This document shows, piece by piece, positions 20,620 to 35,600 of a stretch of 64,000 nucleotides of DNA. The notes under the pieces were generated by a model. The model was not told where the DNA came from. It made no database searches and saw nothing but the letters and a program-made list of their open reading frames with translations. Both the position numbers and the translations under genes were made by a program. Source of the DNA: Prinia subflava (taxonomy: Eukaryota; Chordata; Aves; Passeriformes; Cisticolidae); contig NC_086251.1 in assembly GCF_021018805.1 (NCBI RefSeq), positions 38,138,767 through 38,202,766 on the forward strand, in the 5' to 3' direction. The stretch's first letter is position 1. Each line of letters starts with the position of its first letter.

Positions 20620-23600
20620 CTGTAAAAATAAAGAAAAATATCACATTTGTCTTCTTTCTTTTATGCTTGTGACAGAACAATGCTTTTTTAAATAGCAATG
20701 ACACCGTTAAAAAAGAATAGACAAGTTTTAAACTTATGGAAAAATATGTGTAGCTTTTGTATTAAAAGGTTTTTTGAATGTAGGAATATACTGTCATGGA
20801 AATAAATTTGAGATTCAAAAATAAGCACTTAATACCCTTTCAGGTTTCTTCTTAGAGGTCTAGTCTGGCCATAAAACCTTTTCACTGCAGAGCATTCGCT
20901 CAGCAATGAAATTCACAGTTACAAAGTTTAAAATATTTTATGTACCAGCACCATTGCTCTGTCTCTAGAACGAGATTCCCAAAGTATAAATAGTCATGTG
21001 TTACACTGAATACTGCATTCAGCAACAAATAGTATACAATTCATAGCACTCGGGATCTCCTTGCTTATAGCAGCCATTCGAGCTGACAGCTTTGTTCAAG
21101 GAAGAGAAAGACAGTGTAAGAAAGACAGCAGACTGATTCACATGCTTAGCCAGGTGATTTAGCTGCCAAATTGAGTTCAGCCATTACAGCTGGGGCTACA
21201 AAAGTGATTACCAGAACATTAACTCAACTCTAAGCCAAGCTCTGGCCTTCTTTCCAAACGCAGTTTTTATTCTTATTTAAAGCATTCTGGCTCTACCATA
21301 AAAATATACAGATTGATTTTCAGGCATCTAAATTAATTTAGAGAACTGATACCCTTGTGAATTAAGCAAATGTGATTGACAAGCCAGAATTTACTTTGCA
21401 GGAAAAAAAACCCCACCAAAACAACCCAGTATTGGTATGTGCATTCATTTATGCTATATCACTTTAAACTACTACCTATTCACTATGAAATACCTGTATT
21501 ACATTTGTTCAAATCTGAAATCTCTATGTAAGAAAAGAAATTGGGCTGTTGACAGTGTTAAGAGTAATTCCTATCAGGTTCAGATAAAATGCAGGAACAA
21601 AGTAGTCTGAATGCCCAGCTATGAACATGGAAGAAACTGCTGAATTCTAAAAAAGTTTTTGGATCAAAAATGAAACATATAAAGAAAACTTCAGACACAC
21701 AAAAGCATGTAAGTATCTGTGATTTGCATGCCTTTTATAAACACTCCACACAAGTCCTTAAGAATTTGTAATTACTTTTCCAGTTAAAAGCACAAGTGAC
21801 TCATGATAGGTAAGGAAGACATTCATTCCTCAGCTCCAAAAGGTAAATCATAATTTGATGCTCCCTTCAGGTTCTTATAATCCAGATTAAGCAATTAACT
21901 GATTTAAAGGCTTGAAAGCAGATTCACAGTTATGCCTACTAAATCCTCCTCAGTCTTATCCAGAAGGCAGCAATTTCAGTTACAGCTTCAACAGCTTTTT
22001 TGTCTCTTTATGTCTGTACTGGCAGAGGACAGTCACAAGCTATTTTTTAGAAGGCTTGTTATTTGGTGATATGAACAAGTTCTATATAAACAAGATACAT
22101 GGGGACTTGGTGGTCCATCTTTGTGGTGTCCAGGATTCATAAATGTAAGGTCTCTGTTACTGAAAAGCTGATTATTGACTGTAAAGAACTAATGAATTGA
22201 AAGTTTGTCTGAAGCCTTCAGGCTTCAAATGGAGTTCAATCTGAAGTACACTTACAGACTGCACACATTATCTGTAACTAAAGTGTGACAAAAATCTTTT
22301 GGTCATCTTATTACAGAAGAATGAAGTATATTTGTAATTTACAGACCACTATGTAGCACTCTAAAAAAAAAAATAATATTACCAAGACATCTGTGCTGGT
22401 TTTGGCTGGGGTAGAGTTGATTTTCTTCTCAGTGGCTAATATGGGAGCGTGTTTTGATTTGTATTGAAAATAGTGTTGATAATATAGAGATGACAACATT
22501 ATTGCCAAGCTGCTCTTACTCTGCCTTTTCTGCTTCTTGTACTGGCATGCTGGAAAAGTGGCTGGGGGTGCATGGGAATTGGGAAGGGACACAGCTCGGA
22601 CAGCTGACTCCAAGTGACCAAAACTCCAGACCATATGACATCATGCTCAGTATAGAAGGTGGGGAAAATATGAAGGAAGAGGCAGACATCCAGACTGTTG
22701 TCTTCTCAAGTCACTGTCACACATAATGGGATCCTGCTCTCCTGGAAACAGCTGAACACCTGTCTGCCCAGGGAAGCACAGAACAAAGTCTTTGTTTAGC
22801 TCTGCTTGTGTGCACAGCTTTTGCTTTCCCTGTTAAAATGTCTTTAACTCAACCCAGGAATTGTCTCACTTTTCTGAGTTGCCAGCTGAGGTTAAACTAT
22901 CACAACATCCTTTACATCTCAGTCATTTCCAGACTAAGCCAGCCAGTCTACTAAAATTTTCAAAACAGGCATATAATTCATTTTTATTACATCAAATTTA
23001 CAAAGTTCACAAGAACCACCTTATTTAAATTATAATAAATCAAGGACAATAGAAGCTGTGAGCCATTACTCCTTGTGGCTGCAGTATCTGACATACATGA
23101 ATTACATCATCACAGCTTGAAAAAAGTCCAAAACATTCATATTCAGAAAACTGTTTCTTGCCAGCTCACACTCCTAAGCTGTAAATGTTAAAATTATTGT
23201 CAGAACCACAGTGACAGAAACATCCTTTTCAGGAAATAAAGAATTACTGACAAAACATTTCAGCAAATCCCTTAGCACTGCATTTTGCTTACTTCCTTTT
23301 TCTGTCAGTTCCAAACAGACATCTGTTGCTAACAAGTAACACAAGAAATTCTTTTTCCAAAAAACCCAGAGAGGCAAGAGTGTATATATTAGTATTTGTG
23401 GAAAATATACATTTCTGTTTATTTACGTAAAAAGAAGTGGCTGTCTAAATGTACAGCCCAGTCTATGAATATTCTAAGTACATGATTATAACCTTAGCAG
23501 TTTCATCAGCTATCAAACCTCTCGTCCTGAACATGAAGTCCAACACAGGAATACCTCAAAATCCAACCATTTAAAATACTGAACAGTACACCAAATGCAG

Positions 23601-26600
23601 CTTTTGCACCAAGATGGCCAAACACTTATTCAGGTCTTACACTAGCTACAGCTGCCTTAAGTCATGAAGAAACACAGAGCTAGCAAAAGAGAAGCTAAGC
23701 ACTACCTAGGGGGATGATCAGCCAGAATGGCCACAGAAAAAGAAACATAAGTATGTTTAGAGTAGGTAACTCACAAATGATAATCTAAAGCTTCACTTTG
23801 GCAGCTATTCTAAATAAATCTAGGGTACAAGCTGCTGCTAAGGCGACAGCTCTCTTTTACTGCCAGACCCTCCCAGCCAAAACTGTGTTTTGATACAAGG
23901 GATGTTGTGAAAACAAAACAAAGTAAAGCTTAGGAAAACCCAGAGCAAACTTCAGCGCCTTCTTACTATGCATCTGTACACATAATTGTGCCAACATAAG
24001 GGAAAGGAAGAGTCATGCATCATCATCCTTCCTGGCAACAGTCTGCCCTTTCATCAACATAAAGCAAACTCAAACCACAGTCTGATTTTTAGCTTTTTCA
24101 AAAGTCTTGAGTTGTAATTCAAAAGGATGAGAGGGTATTTACAATACTTCCAAGAAGTATGTTACAGGGAAGTAGTACATAATCGGGCAGAGAGGGTTTA
24201 CTTACAATTACAATATACAGTGTCCCTGATTGACCGAGTTTATTTCCCTATGGCAGTCAAGTCTTCTAGAGCTACAGGCAGGTATAGCTCACAAAATGCA
24301 AGCTGTGCCTCAGAACCTTCTCTCAATAATTTGGTCACTCTGACTTCTTCTGTGCAGCAACCTCTGTATTTTGGGATTTTTGTTTTATTTCCACACAGAG
24401 CAAGTAACTGTGAACAGCAAGTAAAGCAGCAGACACCTTCATCATGTCTGAATTCCTCCAAAAGTGCCTCTCAGGTGAGTTCAGCACCCACTGCTACATT
24501 ATTTTTAACCTCCATGTTTTTTGTGTGAGGTAACTCCACGTCCAGAAGACACATGGCTACACTGATTCAGAAACAGATGCATCTACATGGCATCTAGTCT
24601 GGAGGCACTCACTACTGAAAAAGAAAACCCATCATAGTAGACTTCTGTCAAAAAGCTGTGGCAGTGGGTATCCGTTGTTCCCACATTTCTCCCTACTTAG
24701 CATTTTCACTGGAAGCAAACACTTAGACTTGGGTAACAGGTCATGTTGCAAAGTTTGTCAGTGCTGTGCTCCACACTGGATTGACCAAGCAATTGCCATT
24801 TTGTTGCTACTAAAACTTCACCTGCCTGTCTCCAGTAGGTGCAAAAGCACAGAGATGGAGACTGCCAGCATCAGGCAAAGTATTTTCCCAAGAACTCAGA
24901 AGCAGGAGGCTTTTGATCTGATGTAATTAATTGACTGCCTATGTGAAAAACATAGAGCTTTTTTATGCTTCTACTAGTCCTCTTCTGCCTGTACTTCAAG
25001 AGGAATTGGGAGCCTAGAAACAGCCCAGCTTAGCCCTGTCAAAATCAGGGCTACCTAACCCTTGAAATGGGAACACTGTTCATGACTGGCATTTCAGTCA
25101 TATTTCTTTAGCATTGCTCTTCCCACATCAGGGGACAATATTACATAAAAAAACCCCGCAACAAACAAGTCTTTTAATATCTTCTTTCTCCCTTTTATGG
25201 AACTAACCTAGAAAGTGTCCACCAAACCATTTCATCTTTCAATACTCCATACAGACTAATAAAAACCTATCCATAAGACTCTCTTCAAATACCTTGGTTA
25301 TTGCATCAATGAGAACATTCCCCATTATATAATGTTGAAAAATACAAACTACTGTACTTGTAAATTCTGTAATAATCAAACTCAGAATTCACAGAAAGAA
25401 AAACACAGCAACCAAACTGATCCATCTGTAGTAGCTTAGCTTTAAATATGAAACAATGGCATTGAAAAAAGAGAACTTTCAAACCTAGTAAGAAATGAAA
25501 CATCCTTTCATTCAACAGGTTGCAGTATTTGTTAACGTTTCAAGATTTATCACTCTTAGTCAAAATGACCTTTTATTATTGTAAAGCTTTAAAGATTCAA
25601 AACTGTCTAGTGAAAGTTGTGCTCCATGATGAAATAGGTGAAAAGGGTCAGCAAAAAATTTCATCTTCAAAAGCAGAACTACAATTCAAAGCATCTATTA
25701 CAGCTTCATGGACTCCTTGTTAGTAAATTTACTAAGACAAGGTAAATCACAGACAGATTATTCAAAGAAATGTGTGTTAAACACAAACTGTGGCAACAAA
25801 TGAAAGCTGAAAATCTTCAAGCACTTCCAGGTATACACAGGAAGCATATATCAAATTGACGGCTACAGAAATTAAGCATCTTCCCCTTGCATTCTGCAGT
25901 TATTACCTGTCAAAATTCAAGAGACTATTACTCCAACATCATGACTTGCATAGTTAAAAGAGGTGATTCTTTAAGGATTTTTAAGAAGACAGAGACATTG
26001 TCTAAGCATTCCACTTCAAGGCATGTGGAGACTTCAGCAAGAGTCAGTTACAAGAGATGATGAAGTGTCAATGACTGAAGCAGGACCGAAGCATTCCCTT
26101 ACTAAAGCACAGTGTGCCAAATCAATAAAAACTGGTCCAAGTAAGACTGTCAGGACTATTTAAAGTAAGGACTGTTCCTCTGAAAAGAGTCGTGTTCCAT
26201 ACATTACTGATTGCTTTATCAGCAATACCTAAATATCTCATTAAGCTGAACTTACACCTACAAAGATCTTTTTTAAAAAAGCCCCCCAAACAACCCTTTT
26301 TACAGTGCATTTGTTTTACAAGCAATGGGTTTAGCAGAATGAAGAATGACACCATCAACACTACTGACAAGACTGTAAAGCAGCAATACACCTCCTAACA
26401 AGTCCTTTACACGGATATATTCTGAGTTAATTCACAGCTTCCTAACCAATGCAGTTTCAGATTTGAAGAGAAATGCTAAAGAATTGATTTTTAAAAGAAA
26501 GCTGCCTCCAGGTATAAGACTGTCCAAATAAGAGACTGTTGTAGTCATCCATGAAATCAAATACGTTGTGAAATTTAAGGACAATACAAGCCTCTTAAAG

Positions 26601-29600
26601 TTCTTTTCACACAAAAATTTATTTTCCTGACAAAGTTATCTGAAACATGTCTCTTTTCTTAATGGTTTAAAGGCAAAAAGAAAGCATACTTATCTCACTG
26701 GACAGGCCAGTGTGATCTCATGCTTAATATTGTATATATCACATCCCAAAATCTGGCTAAGAGGAGAAACCACTTCCTATCTCATAGTGAAATGGTGAGA
26801 TGAAGTTTAAAAAATAGGCAGCGTTTTCAAATCCTGCAGCTGCAAATATCAAACAGCCAAATAAACGTAAAAATGAAGGCAAAATTGTCTTCCAGGATAT
26901 GAGTTTTCCAAAGGCACCTCAAGCATACCAAGCTCTCAGAGACACTTCACCTATACTTCATTTTTCTCTGTTATTAAAGAAAGTTCATTCATCTTTCTGG
27001 ACAATGCTTAACTTATAATTCACCTTCCTGAATGTGAAACGTGTATCAACATTTTGGTTAATCAAGCATATAATATTCAAAATCACTTGAAATATAGGCC
27101 AAAAAGGATCACAGTTACCTTGGCATGCTTTAATTCCAGTTCTGCTAGTTCCACCAGATTTTTTCTGAATGCTGCAACTCTTCTTGTCTTAAAGTCTATC
27201 AGTTCTACAGAAAATAAAAATAGATTCATTAACAGTATCCCTGTTAGTGACCTCAGCTATTAACAGACATTCCTTCAGGATGGACGAGGTAAAGGGTGAA
27301 AGAAGGAAAAAAGAAAAACCACACGTTTAATCTCAGCACATTCTGGACTCAAAAATACTGGGACTGGGTTGGAAGAAAGCAAACCATCACTGCAGTTCTC
27401 ACCTCTAGGTAACCTTTAGTGGACACAAAGCTCTTTGAAAAAAGACAGCCAAGTGGATGCTTTTATTTCTCTTATTCCACCGGCACTGTTCTTTCAAGGC
27501 TGATACTTGAAAGTCTTCAGGGAATATACTAAGCTAAAACTAGGATGAACAACAGTATGCCTTCTGCATATACCTTTGTGGCTAAGAGGATCACTCATTC
27601 TCCACTGTCTCATTTATAGGAATCATTAACCAGATTTACAGGCTCAAACAACCCTTAAATGATAAAAACAGGAGGGCATGGTGTTTAAACCTTGAACAGA
27701 TCTGCCACAAATGATGAGTCAGATATGTACTAACTCACTGAAGTATTAACCTAAAAAAGACAGTAAGTTTCCAGAAGAAAAATAACATGTAAATAAGGCT
27801 CCCTTTCTCTATTAACTCTGTCATTCAGTGATATCTCATTTCATTATTTCTCCCTGCTCTAATGTAGTATCATGTCTGTAAAAGACTGGTGCCTTAACAC
27901 AAGAAAGCATAAAACCAAAAGGTGAATTTTAACAACACTAAAATATTTGTTTGGTATTACTGCTAACAGGTATCAATTTCTATCCTAGCTTATGTATGTG
28001 AAAAAAAAAAACCAAGTCATTTGCAACTAGACTTTGCTCTATTTATCAGAGTTACGAGAAGCCAAAGAAAAATATAATTTGAACTTTCTAAAATAAATAA
28101 ATAATAATTAAAAGATCATATTCCTACTTAGGAAACAGTACAAAAATCTATTCTCATTAATTACATTAATTCTCAATAATAACATACTAAAACATATTAA
28201 TTTTCAAGTAGTAACATAGGATCAAGACCACCCAAATACCTTGTTTTGCTGATTCAGAAATTTTCTCAAATTTTTGACAGCATATTTGCTGAGTAGTTTC
28301 AGCTTGCAGTACATCTTTATTTTTTGCTCTTGCTTTATCCAATGCCTTATTAGCATTTTCATAATCCACTAGTGACCTAGATCTTCTATATAGGAGATCC
28401 TATTAAAAAAACAAAGGTTGTATGGAGTTTATAAGACTCTACCCAAGGATTTTTATTATATTCCAAGTAATTAAAAAAATCAAATTAATTTTAATGCTTC
28501 TTGCTGTATTTCAGTTCCTACTAATTTGCATTCACTTTCCTTCATCCTGAAGAGACAGGGATGTCCATACTAGATCAGATACATCACACAATACTATTTG
28601 GTCTCCATCTTGTCTGGCAGAGCTAGGAACAGATGGCTTAGATCAAACTCCAAAAAGCCAAAGAAGGCAAACCATGGGAAATTTCACAGCTTCTTAGATT
28701 AGAAACAAACTACATTTAGATCATGTACTTGAAATTCATACAGAGCCCAAGAAACAGTAGTAGCATTTTTTGTGCAACAGTTCGTGACCTAACTACAGAC
28801 ATTTTCTGTCAAATGCTTGCTCATTCTGTGATGTTATTTAATCATCTCACGTCAAACAAAAGTAAGAATGAAATTTTCTGTAAGCACAGAATATCAAATT
28901 CAGCCCACGTGTTTTTTTAACAGCACTAGTAGATTATATGGAACACCCAATTTTAATATTTTTTAAAAAAAGCAGTATTGCTTGCAATTACAAGCCCCAA
29001 ACACACTGCAAACACACGAACAGCAGTTTGTGTTCACAGTTCCACTGTTTCTAGTCACTGCATGATTTGGCCTTGACAAGTGGCTCACTCAGTTCCACAC
29101 AGTCAACTCCACATCAGCAACTGCTTTATTACTTCTTATATTCAACAGAGATAGGTTTTACAGCTAAGGGAAAAACTGCAGGCTAGAGGTGGCAGCATTT
29201 TAATCTATCTATATTCTGAGTTGATGATCCCATGGGTTACTTTCACTTTTTTTTTTAATGTTAAAACCCCCACAGTTTCACTGAACAAAACCCCATAAAT
29301 TCACCTTAGCAGCTTGAGATTCCCTAAGGTAATATTTCAGAAGATCAGAAAGTTTAAGATCTTCATCAGCAGATACCCGAGCCTCTATTTTCTGGAGAAA
29401 CAAAACAAAACACCACCACCAAACAAAAAAACAGTAAGCAAAAGGATCAACTTAAAAACATCCAGACTTTGGGTATTCACTTGTATGATACAAATTCAAT
29501 GTAAAATATACAGTACACAACAGATGGTCTTTTTCAAAAACTAAGATCAGGTAGTAATGACAGGATACTTAAAGATGCAAAATGAGAAGTAGTATTGGGA

Positions 29601-32600
29601 TTTTGTATTAAAATGTAAGGAACAAGCTACTCTGCGAGCAGAAACTGACAACTGGCTTTGTATATTAAAAACTGCTTTTTTTTCCCAATAGCAATTATAT
29701 TTATTATATGCTACAAAAATGTAAAGAAACAAACTGAGTTGCACAAGCATTTTTACACTGTTGTTGAAATCAAAGGAAAACAAATGTTTAAGGCACATTT
29801 GTAGACTAATTGTGTAACTGCATGCACTAAATGGTCTAAAAAACCAATAAACTAATTTGCTTGCATTTCAAACAGATTAGAAATAAGGTCTGCAAGTACA
29901 TTTTTTAAACCCTAATTTTAAAAAAAATCTGAAATACAACAAAGTCTGTGTTTATGCAGATACATCTGTCAGTTTAGGAAATGCACACATTTTTCATTTG
30001 GATGTTTTCCTGATACATGGCATACATCATCTCTCTACCAAGCCAAACAAGTAAGGCAAAAGAGAAGATATTTGAAAAACTGGTTACAAGCTTAGGCAAT
30101 ATTACTTTTGAGCCAAATAACTGCAGAAACAGATCTTGGCTCCAGAAAAAAGCAGCATGACCACTATTTTTTTTTTTTTGGATTAAGGATTCAATTTCTT
30201 CATTTCTTTTATCCAGAACAAATTCTGTGAGTCTCAGTAACAAGCATGGAAGATCTCTATGCATTTTAGAGGAACAGCAGCTTTACAAGGGTATTACAGC
30301 AGACTGCCTAGAAAGGTTTAGTAGACTGAAGAGTCCTAAGGTTCACTTTGCAAAACACATGACTGAAATCTTACGCTTTCACATTCCATACTACACATTG
30401 CTTAAACACTCCACCTAGAAGCACTCATATTAATCCACATATCAATCCCTTGTTGACACATGATGTCCATTCCATAGTACATACCCTTGTTTTGTCAAAT
30501 AACTCTGACACCTTCAGAAAAAACCTGTGCAAAGGAAACAGCTCATATTACAACATTGTTTTCAACAGTCTGATTACTTTCTAGAACTCACACTATAGTC
30601 TGTGTCTGGCAATAAGGATTGCAAAGGCATTGCTTACAATTATAATTCCCAAAACTCAGAGAACATACTAGTTTCAAACTTCAAACATGTAGGAACTGTG
30701 CAATGTAAGAAAGGCAAACCACAAACAAAGCATAACAGATGGATATTTGTAAGTGAAGAATAATTGCTCAGCTCCTCAAGGATTCTTTATGCTTCTGTGA
30801 ATTAAACCCCAAACACCAGCACCCTGGTCAATGGTCTTACATTGTTATCAAGTGTCCTCTACACAGATCTGAATGTACTTTTCTTCACACAGTAAACATG
30901 ACGTATATCCTACTTGGAATTCAGGGATGCTGAGCAACAGTGTGGCAACATCTCCATTGCAGGAGACAATACAAGGCTTCAGTCCTGCAGCAGACTGAAT
31001 TACAGTCAAATTATACAATTTTGACAGAAGACAGATGTGATTTGTGACACATCCTAACAGACTACAAAAAATACCAATACTATCATCAAAGTATCTGGTC
31101 TATAAGCTATCACCACATTTGGAAGTTATCACTGCAATTCAGGTAAATTAGAACATTATCTTTTATATTCATGTCCTACATGTTGTCACACTGACGCCAA
31201 CATCACACTAACTAACTATGTCTGTATGTTGACAAGCACTGACATCTTTAAGTTAACTAAGTTTTATTGTCAGATATACCAGACATCATCTTCAAGCAAA
31301 TCAGTGGAAGATTGAAGGACAAACATCTATACATAGAGGCAACCTCCTGAAGTTTTGGGGATCTCTGTAGATTCCTTTGTTTTCCTAAGGGCAGTAAACT
31401 TGCCCAACAAGCAGAACTATTTTACAAGATATTGTTACACCTCAGAAAAACCCACAGACTGGGACCTGTGCTTGCTGCATATGTCAAAGCATTTGTAACA
31501 TTTTTTAAAAAACAGTGAAAGAATTGTGGTTTTTTCCCTTTTTTGATGAGGACTTTTCCATCTCAACTGTGTAATTTTCTATAGACTGTAGAAATTAGCA
31601 CTTTTTTACAGACAAATATTAAAACAAAAGTGTTAAATGCAGCCTGTTAAAGAAATTAAATACTAGAGAAGAAAATGTCTTAATGTGATACAGCTGTAAT
31701 AAATTGTGGTTTTCTCCTAACAAGAGCTACCAATCTCTGCAGGTCACAATTAAGATTGCTACACAGCAAATTACCCTGTAGGTTATTAACAATATCTTAC
31801 TTGCATATATCTGTGGAGTCCTGCGTTCCTAATGCATATAATGAAGAACCGATTCTATTATAGTCATCCGCCACATCTAGAAAAACAAACAAACTTGTTT
31901 TACTACCTCATTCCTCTTCTTTCTGAAAATTTTGGAATTCCTTTCATCAAAAATAGGTGTTTTTCTAAAAGGACATGCTTTAACACAAAAGTAGAAATAA
32001 AATTGTGATCACGTCACTTAATAGGAAGGATAACTTCACACAAGAAAAACAGTGCTTTCACCAAATTGTGCAGTCTGTAATTTACCTAGAGTATTCTATG
32101 CAATCAGAACCTGCTAGGTGAATTTGTTGTGCAATTCTTTTAGGTTTTATTTTGGTGGAAGATGTACAAACTTAATAGGCAACGTCTGAATTTAAATTTT
32201 ACTTTAAAACTATTTGGAAAGAATAAAATCACAGTTTAACAGTAACAAAAAGTCTGTGTGCTGAGAGCAGTTAATTGACTACAAACAGCACTATATACAC
32301 AACACCTTTTCTAGCACATGCCTATTTTTAGGAAACTCTTACCTCTTCAACAGGCAGTCACTAGTTAAAGTAGTGTTAGTGTTAAATCACTTTAAACAAT
32401 GAAATTAGAAACAATACTTGTAAGAAGGCTGCATTATTTGACTGGTGAGGTATTGCTATATAATCGACATAAAAAATAAACCTTTGCACACAGAGTTTTA
32501 AAAAGCTTTAAGTATTAACTCAATGGATGATGAAAACTAACAGACCCAAGTAATGACCAGGAAAATACATTTGTTTGTTTGTTCTGAAGTTTATATGCCT

Positions 32601-35600
32601 TTAAGCAGAATTATTTTTTCTCAATAACACAACCTTAACAGATTCAGTGGGTCAACTTCCACGTAATTCATTACTCCATACGTCAACAATGCAGCTGTTC
32701 CCAGCAAAGAATGGTATTAGGAAGCAATTAATCTCTCCTTCCATTCCTCCCATTTCAACATCAAAATGGATTTTCTGCTGGAAATAGCAGGTCAGTGTCT
32801 TTGCAAGCCCTGCAGCTCTCCCTTGATCACGTTATCCATAAACTACAGATTGCCCATTCCCAACACAGGTTTCCCAAGTCATTGCTCTACTCCTCTAGCC
32901 AGAATTTCAAAAGGCACCATTTGTCCCAATTCACAGCTTGGCAGAAGTGATCAATAAACATCATATGTGATTTGAGCCTGGAGACCAATGAAGCTTTGTC
33001 ATGAGTTTGATCAATCCTTTCCCCTCTACAACCTCATTTCAAAGGATTTTCTCAGTTCTATAAGCAGTGTAAAAGCCTTTCTTGCTTTGTAAATAAATCT
33101 TGGCACTTTGTTACCATGAATGAAGTTTGGTTCTCATTTTAAGAAAGCAACCAAAACCACCAGAAACCACTTCAGGTGGGAACTGAATGTAGACACAGGG
33201 CCCCCTTAGCTCATTAAGCCTTAACTGACTCTTTCCATCTCTTAGCAGACACTAAATACTAAAACTACAAAAGACTCAGTGTTCATACAACGAACGCCAA
33301 GAGAAGCTTCTGAAGAACTCAGAAAATTTTTGGTTTAACATCTCATCCAATGTCCATTTTAGAGGTCTTATCAATAGAGATTCATAAAAGGTTTGTGACC
33401 TGGTTTTGTATGAACTATATTACTGTAGACAGCAAAGACAATATCTGTAAATCAGACCCAAACTTCAAGTAGACAGAATCTGGAAGATCCATTTTGATTT
33501 ATCTAGGCAAAAAGAACCTTAAAATCAAGGGCAACACAGGTCAATTTCTTCTGAGCTTCTCAAAACACAATAATCCTAAATCAAACACAATAGGCCTAAC
33601 CCAAAGATTTTTAATTTTCTCAAATAAATAAACTGAACTTGAGAAGACCACGTAGAGCTTTCAGAAATCACATTAGCTAGCACTCAGCCCACAAAGACAA
33701 ATCAATAGGCAAGTGGTAAATCTTGTGTCAGTAAGAAAAGGGGTCCTGCAAACCAGGCTACCAAATGTACACATTCCAGTCTCCACTCTAAATGGCTAAA
33801 AAATGGAAACCTAGTCTAGAACTAATGGCCCAAACAGGAGTTTGCTGTGAGCAAAGGTAACTTTATCAGCAAGGTAATGCAATGCCCAGTTTGCCAAGAG
33901 ATTGCACTTGGTGAAATCAACCACATCCGATCAAGAACAACTGCACTAGGGAGTAAAATCACATGGACTGTCATATTGCCCACCTCTACACCTAAATGAC
34001 TAAGTCAGACTTCAAAAACAAAAATTAATACTTCAAGGGCATTTCTTTTCAAGCAGACAGCATGAAGAATCAACGTATCCTCAGTGCTGCACGAGTCTGT
34101 TCTTACTCCACCCAGTCTACTGCAGCAAAGCCTGAACTTAGAAAGTCAGATTGAACTTAAGACTCTGAAGGCTACACTTGGAGAAATTAATTCACTTTTC
34201 ACAAGCAAAAAGAAAACTAAAAATTACTTCTCCTCACAAACAACTTCTGTACCCTTTAACTAGTACTATTTTCACCCTAGAAAAAAACTCACTTTTGTGT
34301 GATCTTGTCATTTTATCAGATTTGGCAGAGGCATCTTTGACTCGGTTGTGATACTCTACAAGGAATGTTCTCTCATGTTCAAAGAAGTCATCCACATCCT
34401 AAAAAAAAACCGGGAACAATTAAGAAAACAGAATTTCACCCACTCTCTATAGAGCAATTGCAGAGTAAATTTGCACATTTCACTGTTGCTGTGACAGGAG
34501 GTGCATCTGGTTTTATTATCTAAAACACTTTTTCTATGAACTGATTTCTTCTCCACTTACATCATGATATTAAGTTTTATTAAGAATTTAGTAAGAATTA
34601 AGAATTTGCAACAAGCATTCTAAAGGTCTATATAATTAAACGTGAAGGAATAGCAAAGGGTCACCAAGGGCGACAGAAAAACAGAATACGTGTTATCTAC
34701 CTAGAAAAAGGGGAGAAGGGATGAAAGTCACCCAGTAGCACAAGACACTGTCAACTCACACAAGATGATTTCAACTCCTAGCTCAGAACACTGATCTTAA
34801 TGACAGACTTCTTTCAATTTGGTAAACACAGGTAAATGTTAACACTGTCTGTATTATAATTTGAGATATTTGGTTTATACTTATTTTTTAAAATCCTCTA
34901 AAATAACACAGATGATCAATGGAATAGCCTACAACATGGGCTTTGAACAATGTTCTTATGAAACTGGGAGTTATTTGGACTTTATATTTTTCTCCAAGTC
35001 ATAATTAATCCATGGTTATATCCACTTACCAGCAGTTTCAAAAACACCCAAGATTTTAAACCTAGACACTTTTAACTCTTGTGAAAGTTGCTACCAAATG
35101 GAATGTTACCACTAGGAAGAAAAAAGGCTAAAAATCATCCTCTGCAGAATTTCTGCTTGCTGTAAAAGCAATCTTGTAGCTTTTGGAAAAGTAAAAATTA
35201 AATTGAACTTGCAATTATTATTTCTTTTCCTCAGTTACATTCTTACATCTACTGGGAAAAATCATGTAACCTCTGCTACTGCTCCTTGAAATAGTAGACA
35301 TATTCTACAAGACTGGGAGAATTCATTCCCTTAGTAACTTCTGAACAGAAGGAGAACAGGCCTAGTTCTCCTCTCCACTATATAAAATGGCAGGCCTGAA
35401 CAACAACAAAAAATCACCAGATTATCAATTATCTATGTATAAAAAAAGGTGTTTAATTTCATAGAGTACTGAAAGCCCACAAGAAAGCTTTTAGTTATTT
35501 TGCATCCATGCCACAAGTTCTCACTCATGGTCTGCCATGAATTCTTAAGTGAAGTATCACTATAAAAATGCCATTTTTGCACCTATGTAAAATTCTTCAT

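Larger units (their letters stand above)
27205..34292 (-). other. SNX6: SNX6 introns 8-12 (regions between exons)
   Basis: Introns 27205-28239, 28400-29304, 29392-30484, 30525-31800 and 31877-34292 are AT-rich with ordinary GT-AG ends. I see no transposon, RNA gene or extra exon in them; A- and T-runs (for example about 30170-30180) are the only simple sequence. Confidence 0.7.
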
